A DNA stretch of 5,436 nt from Bacteroidota bacterium (GTDB lineage: Bacteria > Bacteroidota > Bacteroidia > Bacteroidales > Paludibacteraceae), in contig JAJZHJ010000118.1 of the NCBI GenBank assembly GCA_021804525.1, forward strand, positions 1 to 5,436, given 5' to 3'. Of this stretch, positions 1 to 5,436 are shown in pieces. The notes under the pieces were generated by a model, which saw only the letters and a list, made by a program, of their open reading frames with translations, made no database searches and was not told the origin of the DNA. The stretch's first letter is position 1. Each line of letters starts with the position of its first letter. A program made the translations under genes and the position numbers.

Positions 1-278
1 ATATAGCTATATTCTGATGGTTTGCGCCAATCTGTTTTGGTGGGGAAATTGATAATCATTTTATCACCGCCTAATAAGGATGTTTCTTCTGTAACCAATA
101 ATTGTCCAATCTTTACTTTTTTTTCCATAAAAGCCTGAGCATACAACTTGAAGTTATTAGGAAACTGATTTTTGAATTGCAGAGCAATACCTTTTCCCAT
201 AACGCCTACCGTGTTTACAGTATTAACAAGCGCTTCTGCTTTACTTTCAAACAAATTGCCTTCAAGGAAGTTAATCAT
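1..278 (-). CDS. darG: DarG antitoxin, N-terminal macrodomain (partial, cut by window edge)
   Basis: This is the ADP-ribosylglycohydrolase antitoxin of the DarTG module. In characterised homologues the macrodomain removes ADP-ribose from DNA, and a C-terminal region binds and restrains DarT. Only the first 92 codons are present, because the reading frame is still open at the left edge. The translation begins MINFLEGNLFESKAEALVNT. Diagnostic macrodomain features are the VNTVNTVG loop (residues 18-25), the glycine-rich MGKGIALQFK segment (27-36), and NFPTKTDWR (77-85). Lys81 in that last motif probably matches the catalytic lysine (K80) of Thermus DarG. The ATG lies 4 nt after the darT stop codon, so translation is probably coupled. 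No in-frame start lies between the darT stop and this ATG. The C-terminal DarT-binding part cannot be judged here, so whether the gene is intact is unknown. Other macrodomain proteins share the fold, but the NTVNTVGVMGKG wording together with an adjacent darT makes DarG very likely. Confidence 0.93.
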   Translation of the reverse strand, partial: MINFLEGNLFESKAEALVNTVNTVGVMGKGIALQFKNQFPNNFKLYAQAFMEKKVKIGQLLVTEETSLLGGDKMIINFPTKTDWRKPSEYSY

Positions 279-282
279 GATT

Positions 283-906
283 TCAAAAATAAGAATTGGG
301 TTTTACAAGAATTTTGGCATCGGCTATTCCCATCGCAATCATTCGGGATTTTACTTTCTCATTATACACAATCCATCCCACTATAGCAGTTGTCGGTATA
401 TCGCTTTCGACTAAAAATTCCGCTTCTTTGCGACGTTTTAGATCAAGATCATTATCATTTTTCCAATACCTTGCTTTTATAGCCGGCCAATCAATGATGG
501 TCTCTATTCGCGCTATATCGTTCTCTACGAAAAAATCAGTCAACGCATCCACGGCATGTCCATTGGTAAATATAAACGGCAAATGATGATTAAGTATCTG
601 TTGAACTGAACTTACACAATAAACAATGTTTTCCGTTGTTGTTTCTTGTACCCCATTGTAGCCGTTTTGAATTACATAAAGCATCGGCATACGAACGCCG
701 AAATAAAAAGGGATGTATTCTCCTAACGTCTTTTTGTTTGGCATCACAAAAGCATTCCGATTTCTTATCAGACTTACATCTCCTATGGAAACATACGTTG
801 CATTGGCATTGAGTGATGATACATGAGTAATACCATGCTGAAGAATGTGCAGAATATTTTCAATATGCGTCATTCTGAACAAGTATATTTTACTCAAATC
901 GGGCAT
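283..906 (-). CDS. darT: DarT DNA ADP-ribosyltransferase toxin (DUF4433 family)
   Basis: DarT uses NAD+ to attach ADP-ribose to bases of single-stranded DNA. This blocks replication, and in characterised systems it protects against phage by damaging phage DNA. The 207-aa length is normal for the family. The N-terminus has the family pattern IYLFRMTHIENI (residues 7-18), with His14 a likely NAD-contacting residue. The YIPFYFGVRMPMLY block (64-77) follows. The EAEFLV motif (161-166) supplies Glu163, which matches the catalytic glutamate of Thermus DarT (E160), preceded by a charged stretch (about 149-160) where the DNA-recognition loop is expected. Arg48 or Arg50 is the likely match for the conserved active-site arginine. 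The toxin therefore looks catalytically intact. The ATG at 906 fits the family N-terminus. An AGG lies too close to it to act as a Shine-Dalgarno site. darG follows after 4 nt. I cannot assign the base specificity or DarT subfamily from sequence alone. Confidence 0.95.
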   Translation of the reverse strand: MPDLSKIYLFRMTHIENILHILQHGITHVSSLNANATYVSIGDVSLIRNRNAFVMPNKKTLGEYIPFYFGVRMPMLYVIQNGYNGVQETTTENIVYCVSSVQQILNHHLPFIFTNGHAVDALTDFFVENDIARIETIIDWPAIKARYWKNDNDLDLKRRKEAEFLVESDIPTTAIVGWIVYNEKVKSRMIAMGIADAKILVKPNSYF

Positions 907-915
907 ACCTTTTTT

Positions 916-939
916 TGTGACAAATATAATGATTTCACA
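916..939. promoter_or_regulatory. TGTGA-N14-TCACA dyad around the darT -7 element
   Basis: TGTGA at 916-920 and TCACA at 935-939 form a perfect 5-bp inverted repeat that brackets the candidate -7 element. The position suits an operator for a repressor of the toxin-antitoxin operon. The arms are short and could occur by chance, and no regulator gene is visible in the window. Confidence 0.22.
921..928 (-). promoter_or_regulatory. Candidate darTG promoter, Bacteroidota -7 element
   Basis: The minus strand reads TATATTTG, an exact match to the Bacteroidota -7 consensus TAnnTTTG, 14 nt before the darT ATG. A start site about seven bases downstream would leave a leader of only about 10 nt. No TTTG is present at the usual -33 spacing (the minus strand reads AACC there), so the call rests on the -7 element alone. 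Confidence 0.35.
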
Positions 940-1091
940 CGAGAATAGGTTGTTTTTAAGGTCGTGTGGAACTGGTTAATTTAGCACTAGCCAAGAGAGA
1001 AAGTCCTTTGTTGTTGAATCTTGTCATGATAAGATATCAACACGCTTATTTTAGGAGGTTGAAGTTTTTTTCTTCGATGGGCACTCGTCCA

Positions 1092-2315
1092 CTATGATTT
1101 GTTTTTAAGAACAAACCCAACCTGTTTCAAATTGTCCCAAAACATGGGATACGATTTACTCACCACTTCAGGATGTGCAATGGTGACAGAATGTCGCAAT
1201 GACGCGATGGCGAATGCCATAGCCATGCGGTGGTCGTCGTACGTGTCAATAATAGCAGGTGTCGATGGCAAGGTGCGTTCTCCGTTCCATTCCAACACTC
1301 CCTCTTCAGGATTACTGATCAGGTAGCCTATTTTGGCTAATTCTTTCATTAAAGCAGCGATACGGTCAGTCTCTTTAATCGTTAAACTGTATAATCCTTC
1401 GAAACGAAAACACACACCTAATAAACAACAGGTAACGACGACAGTTTGTGCCAAATCGGGTTGATCGACAAAATTGTATGAAAAGAACGAAACGGTGTTG
1501 CCGGTTGAGGTGATGACAACTCCTTCCGATGAAAAGTGGGATGATACGCCTAATGAAGCAAAAAGTTCCGCACACTTCGAGTCTCCTTGCAGGCTATTCT
1601 GTTGAAGTCCAAGCAAAGTGAGTTCGGCGTTCGGCATCAATGCCGCCATGCCATACCAATACGATGCCGCCGACCAATCGGATTCCACTGCAAATGCAGA
1701 AGGGTGATAGGGTTGAGGTTTTACGATGATACGTTGATCCTTCCATTCGGCATGCACGCCAAACGCTTCCATCATGTTCAATGTCATGCGGATGTAAGGA
1801 CGCGAGATCACCCTGCCTTCGAGCGTAAGCGTCATTCCTTGTTGCATGGTGGGAGCTATCATCAATAATGCGGAGATAAATTGACTGCTCACATTGCCTT
1901 GCAGGCGAAGTTCTCCTCCTTGCAACGGTTTCCCGGAAATCTCTAATGGTGGAAATCCCTCTTTTTCAAGATAACGGATGTCTGCTCCCAACGAATTGAG
2001 CGCTTCTGCTAATAGTTTGATAGGACGCTGCTTCATACGCTCACTTCCTGTCAACGTCCATGTTCCATCTTGTGTTGCAAAATAAGCAGTCAAAAAACGC
2101 ATAGCTGTTCCGGCAGCTCCGATGTCGATGATGTGGGTGGTGTGTTGCAGCGCAGCTTGCATCACACGGGTGTCGTCGCATGTTGCAACACGCGTAACAG
2201 GCAGTCTGTTGTTTGCTAATGACGATAGCAACAAAGCTCGGTTACTGATGCTTTTGGAAGTCGGCAAGTCAATGGTTCCCTGAAGCTGTACTGGTGGTGT
2301 TAGTGAGTACATCAT
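1092..2315 (-). CDS. aroA: 3-phosphoshikimate 1-carboxyvinyltransferase (EPSP synthase)
   Basis: This enzyme joins shikimate-3-phosphate and phosphoenolpyruvate to give EPSP, the sixth step of the cytoplasmic shikimate pathway to chorismate. Numbering is for the 407-aa product from the ATG at 2315. LPTSKSISNR (17-26) gives Lys21 and Arg26, matching E. coli K22 and R27. GAAGTAMRFL (66-75) is the PEP loop. SSQ (143-145) binds shikimate-3-phosphate. PDLAQT carries Asp287 (E. coli D313). KETDR (314-318) gives Glu315 and Arg318. DDHRMAM gives Arg363, and KSYPMFW gives Lys387. All the key catalytic residues are present and the length is normal. Phe74 stands where E. coli has Pro101, which I believe is usual in Bacteroidota. 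The frame extends upstream to a TTG at 2330, but that lies in the T-tract of a terminator, so the ATG at 2315 or the adjacent ATG at 2312 is preferred. Neither has a Shine-Dalgarno sequence. I see no clear terminator downstream. Confidence 0.97.
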   Translation of the reverse strand: MMYSLTPPVQLQGTIDLPTSKSISNRALLLSSLANNRLPVTRVATCDDTRVMQAALQHTTHIIDIGAAGTAMRFLTAYFATQDGTWTLTGSERMKQRPIKLLAEALNSLGADIRYLEKEGFPPLEISGKPLQGGELRLQGNVSSQFISALLMIAPTMQQGMTLTLEGRVISRPYIRMTLNMMEAFGVHAEWKDQRIIVKPQPYHPSAFAVESDWSAASYWYGMAALMPNAELTLLGLQQNSLQGDSKCAELFASLGVSSHFSSEGVVITSTGNTVSFFSYNFVDQPDLAQTVVVTCCLLGVCFRFEGLYSLTIKETDRIAALMKELAKIGYLISNPEEGVLEWNGERTLPSTPAIIDTYDDHRMAMAFAIASLRHSVTIAHPEVVSKSYPMFWDNLKQVGFVLKNKS

Positions 2316-2318
2316 GAC

Positions 2319-2353
2319 GAAATAAAACAAAAACTGCTCTATAAAAGAGCAGT
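2319..2353 (-). terminator. Intrinsic terminator after the lipoprotein gene, abutting the aroA start
   Basis: On the minus strand a perfect 8-bp stem (ACTGCTCT / AGAGCAGT) with a 5-nt loop TTTAT is followed by TTTTGTTTTATTTC. The hairpin begins 25 nt after the lipoprotein stop codon, the expected place for its terminator. The T-tract ends only 3 nt before the preferred aroA ATG, leaving no room for an aroA promoter after it. The hairpin may therefore also act as a leader structure or attenuator for aroA. In the plus direction the hairpin is not followed by a T-run, so it is directional. Confidence 0.85.
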
Positions 2354-2378
2354 GAATGTAGCACGATTGCTGAGTTTA

Positions 2379-3710
2379 TTAAAAAGGTGCCAACCCAAAG
2401 CCTAAACTGTTGAGTCGTCCCACCCATACTTCTTTCAAGAAGTTATCATTTGCATCTTTTCCTCCGATAATCCAGATTCGATAATTGCTGTCCACCACAA
2501 CGGATTGTTTATAACGAGGAGTGTAGTGAAGTGGTTTTGGGATCATTGTCAGTGAGTCAGCTTTATCCCAGAACAAGCCATCACTTTTTGACCACAACAA
2601 GGTATCGTCTTTCACTTGGTTTGAAGCCAATTTTCCTCCCAGCAGCAGCACTTTGCTACCATACCATGTTACAGAAGCATCGCGTCGAGCAGGGAAAGCG
2701 GTCAGCGTGGTTTCCGATGAAAAATCAGCCCAACCACTACCAAGCATGTAGCTGTAAGTGGCATTGACTATTTGTCCGGCTGCATTGTATCCACCTAATA
2801 CTAACACCTTAGGACTTCCAACGGTAGGTTGATAAGAGGTGGCGGCAAAGTTGCTTATTGGGAAATTAGCCATGCCATTGGTTAATGGTTCGCCGATTGT
2901 CCAGTTCTGGCCGTCGTTTGAGTAACAGAGATAATAATTGCTCCCAGATTGTTCAATGCCAATAAGTTGTTGTCCAATGGAGCTTACTAACGTGGTTAAC
3001 GGATAGATGCTGTTTACGGTAACTGCATTCCAATTTAATCCATCCAAGGATTTCAAAATGGTTTGTCCGTTTTCTACTACGCAAAGCGTATTGTTGTAAA
3101 CTACGAGTTGTTGTAAATTTACGGTAGCCGGCAGCCCGAAGATCGATTGTTCCACCCAACTTCTTCCATCCACGGAGGTGTATACGTGCATTTGAGTTCC
3201 ATCGTTGACATACAACATGACTTGTTGGTTGAAATAGACGGCTTTTTGATCGATGGTTTGGAAAGAATAGGAAGGATACGAGCGTTGTTGCCAGTTGATG
3301 GAATCGGGATCTACCTGATGAACGTTCACTTTTACAATGTATTGACGAATGGTGATTCCGTCCTGAGCATAATTTTTCAGAATTACGGGGCGGGTAAAAT
3401 CAACGGTATCCGATCCGGTATAAACGCTATCGTTAAAATACATCCGAGCGGTAGAATAAGCTGTCACCACCGGAATGGCTTGTCTCACATTGGTATGGTA
3501 AGGGAGTGAATCAACGTTGTAAATCGTTCCGTTAGTTTCATCAATGGTAAATACCGCTTTTGCCAATGCAGGCACACTATCACTTTTCAACGAGAAGGAT
3601 AGGACAAGTCCATCTGTCGAATAGGTTGGTGTGGTAGTGCTCAGGCAAGAATGAAGAAGTAAAAGACCAAAGACAGCGAATGGAATGAATAGACCCTTTA
3701 TTATTTTCAT
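2379..3710 (-). CDS. DUF6242-like beta-propeller lipoprotein, function unknown
   Basis: This is a predicted exported lipoprotein of 443 aa. The N-terminus has MKIIK, a hydrophobic core, and a lipobox ending LLHSC, so Cys22 would be the lipidated residue after signal peptidase II cleavage. Residues after Cys22 (LSTTTP) lack the acidic run of the known Bacteroidota surface-export signal, so placement on the cell surface is not supported. Residues about 30-135 form a strand-rich N-terminal domain. Residues about 140-443 look like a beta-propeller. Four S-x-D-G-x-x-W-like turns occur at 179-185, 221-227, 264-270 and 375-381. Three kelch-like strands, VLVLGG, VLLLGG and IWIIGG, occur near 302, 354 and 412. 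The architecture resembles the DUF6242 family of Bacteroidales; that family name is from memory and no ligand is known. The ATG at 3710 starts directly on a good signal peptide. The gene has its own promoter candidate and terminator, so it is probably monocistronic. Confidence 0.88.
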   Translation of the reverse strand: MKIIKGLFIPFAVFGLLLLHSCLSTTTPTYSTDGLVLSFSLKSDSVPALAKAVFTIDETNGTIYNVDSLPYHTNVRQAIPVVTAYSTARMYFNDSVYTGSDTVDFTRPVILKNYAQDGITIRQYIVKVNVHQVDPDSINWQQRSYPSYSFQTIDQKAVYFNQQVMLYVNDGTQMHVYTSVDGRSWVEQSIFGLPATVNLQQLVVYNNTLCVVENGQTILKSLDGLNWNAVTVNSIYPLTTLVSSIGQQLIGIEQSGSNYYLCYSNDGQNWTIGEPLTNGMANFPISNFAATSYQPTVGSPKVLVLGGYNAAGQIVNATYSYMLGSGWADFSSETTLTAFPARRDASVTWYGSKVLLLGGKLASNQVKDDTLLWSKSDGLFWDKADSLTMIPKPLHYTPRYKQSVVVDSNYRIWIIGGKDANDNFLKEVWVGRLNSLGFGLAPF

Positions 3711-3894
3711 CTGTTTATTATTTGTTTTTATAGGTCAGATGGAACTCGCACATAAATATTTCCTTGTGTGTCAAAGTTTATTTGTCGTGCTCGTTTCATG
3801 TGAAATGATTTGTTTTTACATTAAGGACGCACGAAACTTATCGCAATTACTCGGGACTCATTTCATAAATTGTCGCATGATGGTAATTGTCGTG
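3711..3894 (-). other. Long untranslated leader upstream of the lipoprotein gene
   Basis: If transcription starts just after the -7 element at 3895-3902, the lipoprotein mRNA has a leader of roughly 180 nt. It contains the short inverted repeat TTTCA-TG-TGAAA at 3794-3805 and two copies of TTGTCGTGC (plus strand, 3782-3790 and 3887-3895). I recognise no riboswitch or RNA family in it, and no convincing coding sequence on either strand. Confidence 0.35.
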
Positions 3895-3902
3895 CAAATG
3901 TA
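3895..3902 (-). promoter_or_regulatory. Candidate promoter of the lipoprotein gene, -7 element
   Basis: The minus strand reads TACATTTG followed by CA, an exact TAnnTTTG match in the form common in Bacteroidota promoters. It lies in the gap after the alpha-galactosidase terminator and before the lipoprotein gene, as expected for a separate transcription unit. No TTTG is found at the ideal -33 spacing; the nearest upstream TTTG is 31 nt away. Between this element and the terminator (3903-4020) I see no gene, only AT-rich sequence with weak inverted repeats such as GGTT-TTT-AACC at 3944-3954. Confidence 0.5.
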
Positions 3903-4020
3903 GCAACAATTTTCGAGATGAGTGGCTTTCCTTCAAATTTCAAGGTTTTTAACCGTAAAAAGAGCTAAAGGAACAGGGAATTTTCGGTTCTGCTATTCAT
4001 TCCTTTTTGACGAGGGTAGC

Positions 4021-4064
4021 AAACAAAAACTCCACGAATCGTTTTTTAATTCGCGGAGTTTTTG
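4021..4064 (-). terminator. Intrinsic terminator of the alpha-galactosidase gene
   Basis: A long inverted repeat pairs 4024-4039 with 4049-4064 around a 9-nt loop. As minus-strand RNA all 16 positions pair, one as a G-U wobble. In plus-strand RNA the same position is an A-C mismatch. The strand ends GGAGTTTTTGTTT on the minus side. It lies 33 nt past the alpha-galactosidase stop codon. The T-tract on the other side (TTTTTGTG) could give some plus-strand termination, but no plus-strand gene is present. Confidence 0.88.
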
Positions 4065-4097
4065 TGTTATGACTATCTTGAAGAAGATGACTTGTTT

Positions 4098-5342
4098 CTA
4101 CCGATGTTTCTTTTTACCGACCGTTTTTTGTTGTTTTGATAAATAAATCATCAATACATCATGTGAAGGTACGTTGGATTTAAGCATTTTATTGGTATTC
4201 CCCATCGCTTTGTTCGTCCATAAATCGACAATGTCATACGGTTGAGCATTTGCATTCAGTTCTGCATTGGATAAAGAATCTTTCACCACGTTGTTTTTCC
4301 AGTCAAAGGTAACGGCTTTTGGTTCGGCAGCAGTGTTTAAGAAACAGACAGCCCAGTCTCCACCCTTTAAGGGTTTCATCCAGGTTTGAACACTATCGTT
4401 TATTGCATATCGCAACCCTTGAACGCCCAAAGAGTCCTGATCGACGGCAATGACTCCTCTGTTGGTTAAGATTGCTTTTGTTTCTTCGGTCATGTTGCGT
4501 AAGTCGTTGCCGGCAATCAATGGAGCGGCAAGCATGGCCCACATCGAGAAATGAGCACGATCTTCGTTCACCGGCAAGCCGTTGCCCACTTCGAGCATGT
4601 CAGGATCGTTCCAGTGTCCCGGGCCGGCATATTGACGCAAAGGAGCATCTAAATTGATGATTTGCATGATGCCTAATGGAGACCAGGAGGAACCAGGCTT
4701 CCGTGTAATGACCCATCCTTTCCCTATGTCTCCCGTGGCACGCCACAACTGGGCAATCGGTTCTCCCCACAGCCATGGTTTGTTGTCACCCCACTCGCAC
4801 ATGCTGAACACAATGGGACGATGTGTAGCGGCTAAGGCTTTGCTCATGGTGGTGTAGGCCTCTTTGGCGTTGATGCCTTCGGTGTTGCACCAGTCGTATT
4901 TCAAATAGTCAACCCCCCATGATGCGTATTTAAGGGCATCTTGATATTCATGTCCGCGGGTTCCCGGGAATCCGGCGCAAGTTTTAGTTCCGGCACAGTT
5001 GTAAATGCCGAATTTCAATCCTTTGGAATGGATATAGTCGCCGAGCGCTTTCATGCCATCCGGAAACTTTTTCGGGTCAGCTTGTAAGTTTTGAAGAGAA
5101 TCGCGTTCAGGTGCCAACCAGCAATCGTCAAGAATCAAGTATTTATACCCTGCATCGCGCATCCCCGACGAAACCATGGCATCAGCCATCTCTTTGATCA
5201 TTTTTTCGTTAATGTTCGAAGCAAACGTGTTCCAACTATTCCATCCCATGGGTGGAGTTAAAGCAAGCGATCGATCTTTTTGTGCAATAGAAGCCACTGC
5301 AAAAGCAGTCAATAGCAAAAAGGTAAAAGTTAGTTTTTTCAT
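4098..5342 (-). CDS. Secreted alpha-galactosidase, glycoside hydrolase family 27
   Basis: This enzyme hydrolyses terminal alpha-linked galactose from oligosaccharides such as melibiose, raffinose or galactomannan side chains, with retention of configuration, probably in the periplasm. A signal peptide covers residues 1-20 (MKKLTFTF, hydrophobic core, SIA then Gln21) and has no lipobox. The (beta/alpha)8 domain starts at PPMGWNSWNTF (30-40). DDCW (72-75) holds the two aspartates that bind galactose. YLKYDWC (147-152) gives the nucleophile Asp150. LWRATGDI (199-206) gives the acid/base Asp205, by alignment with human alpha-galactosidase A D170 and D231. CEWG (182-185) carries Glu183, matching the residue that separates alpha-galactosidases from alpha-N-acetylgalactosaminidases. 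GHWNDPDML (242-250) is the other family signature. A beta-sandwich domain follows from about 310. At 414 aa the length is typical. The C-terminus ends in a short basic tail, GKKKHR. The ATG at 5342 begins the signal peptide. No Shine-Dalgarno sequence or convincing promoter is seen upstream. Some family members act on beta-L-arabinopyranosides, so the substrate is inferred. Confidence 0.96.
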   Translation of the reverse strand: MKKLTFTFLLLTAFAVASIAQKDRSLALTPPMGWNSWNTFASNINEKMIKEMADAMVSSGMRDAGYKYLILDDCWLAPERDSLQNLQADPKKFPDGMKALGDYIHSKGLKFGIYNCAGTKTCAGFPGTRGHEYQDALKYASWGVDYLKYDWCNTEGINAKEAYTTMSKALAATHRPIVFSMCEWGDNKPWLWGEPIAQLWRATGDIGKGWVITRKPGSSWSPLGIMQIINLDAPLRQYAGPGHWNDPDMLEVGNGLPVNEDRAHFSMWAMLAAPLIAGNDLRNMTEETKAILTNRGVIAVDQDSLGVQGLRYAINDSVQTWMKPLKGGDWAVCFLNTAAEPKAVTFDWKNNVVKDSLSNAELNANAQPYDIVDLWTNKAMGNTNKMLKSNVPSHDVLMIYLSKQQKTVGKKKHR

Positions 5343-5436
5343 AGTAATTACGAATGAGATAAAAAGTATTGAAGTTTGTAGATAGCGATATGATTACAAT
5401 CGAATCCTTGTTGCAAGGGAAAACAATGAAACCTTG

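Noticed and set aside
956..1027. Minus-strand 23-codon reading frame (MTRFNNKGLS...) between aroA and darT, possibly a transposase remnant
   Set aside because: Too short, with no ribosome-binding site and no family I can recognise. An in-frame stop lies just upstream.
1027..1039. TGATA-AGA-TATCA hairpin downstream of aroA as a terminator
   Set aside because: It has a 5-bp A/T-rich stem and no T-tract on the minus strand. The nearby TTGAAG/CTTCGA pair at about 1059-1077 is also weak.
3782..3895. Two TTGTCGTGC copies (3782-3790, 3887-3895) and a related TTGTCGCAT as a repeat array or binding sites
   Set aside because: A 9-bp match within about 400 bp is close to chance expectation, and the spacing is irregular.
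3685..4146. Plus-strand open frames across the lipoprotein-galactosidase gap (3685-3903 and 3922-4146)
   Set aside because: They overlap the 5' or 3' ends of real minus-strand genes, run through the terminator hairpin, and resemble no family.
5361..5368. Minus-strand TACTTTTT as the alpha-galactosidase -7 element
   Set aside because: It lacks the final G of TAnnTTTG, and no TTTG lies at -33 spacing.
5406..5418. CCTTG-TTG-CAAGG hairpin near the right edge as a terminator of an upstream gene
   Set aside because: It has only five base pairs with a 3-nt loop and no T-tract on either side.
1..5436. CRISPR array, tRNA, rRNA or insertion sequence
   Set aside because: No regularly spaced repeats, cloverleaf-like sequence, rRNA signature or transposase domain was seen on either strand.

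Overview
The window carries five protein-coding genes, all on the minus strand. In transcription order (right to left) they are a secreted GH27 alpha-galactosidase, a DUF6242-like beta-propeller lipoprotein, aroA (EPSP synthase), darT, and the first 92 codons of darG, which runs off the left edge. The source looks like a member of the Bacteroidota, probably Bacteroidales. The reasons are a TAnnTTTG-type -7 promoter element, start codons without Shine-Dalgarno sequences, an AroA with the GAAGTAMRF and KSYPMFW motifs I associate with that phylum, and a DUF6242-like lipoprotein. The assignment rests on family knowledge, not on a search.

Layout: 1-278 is partial darG (macrodomain antitoxin) and 283-906 is darT (DNA ADP-ribosyltransferase toxin). 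Together they form a DarTG toxin-antitoxin/anti-phage module with a 4-nt gap between the genes. 907-1091 is a spacer with a candidate darT promoter overlapped by a TGTGA/TCACA dyad. 1092-2315 is aroA. 2319-2353 is a strong intrinsic terminator for the lipoprotein gene, ending 3 nt before the aroA ATG. 2379-3710 is the lipoprotein gene. 3711-4097 is non-coding and holds a long leader, a good -7 element and the alpha-galactosidase terminator. 4098-5342 is the alpha-galactosidase gene, and 5343-5436 is its upstream region.

The alpha-galactosidase and lipoprotein genes look like separate transcription units, since each is followed by a terminator and the lipoprotein gene has its own promoter candidate. 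aroA is a housekeeping gene of aromatic amino acid synthesis. darTG is clearly AT-richer (about 36% GC by hand count over 1-900) than aroA (about 47% over 1141-1380) or alpha-galactosidase (about 55% over 4561-4800), which fits acquisition of a defence cassette beside aroA.

The most notable content is the DarTG module. It is a known system type, not a new one. The oddest regulatory feature is the terminator butted against the aroA start codon.
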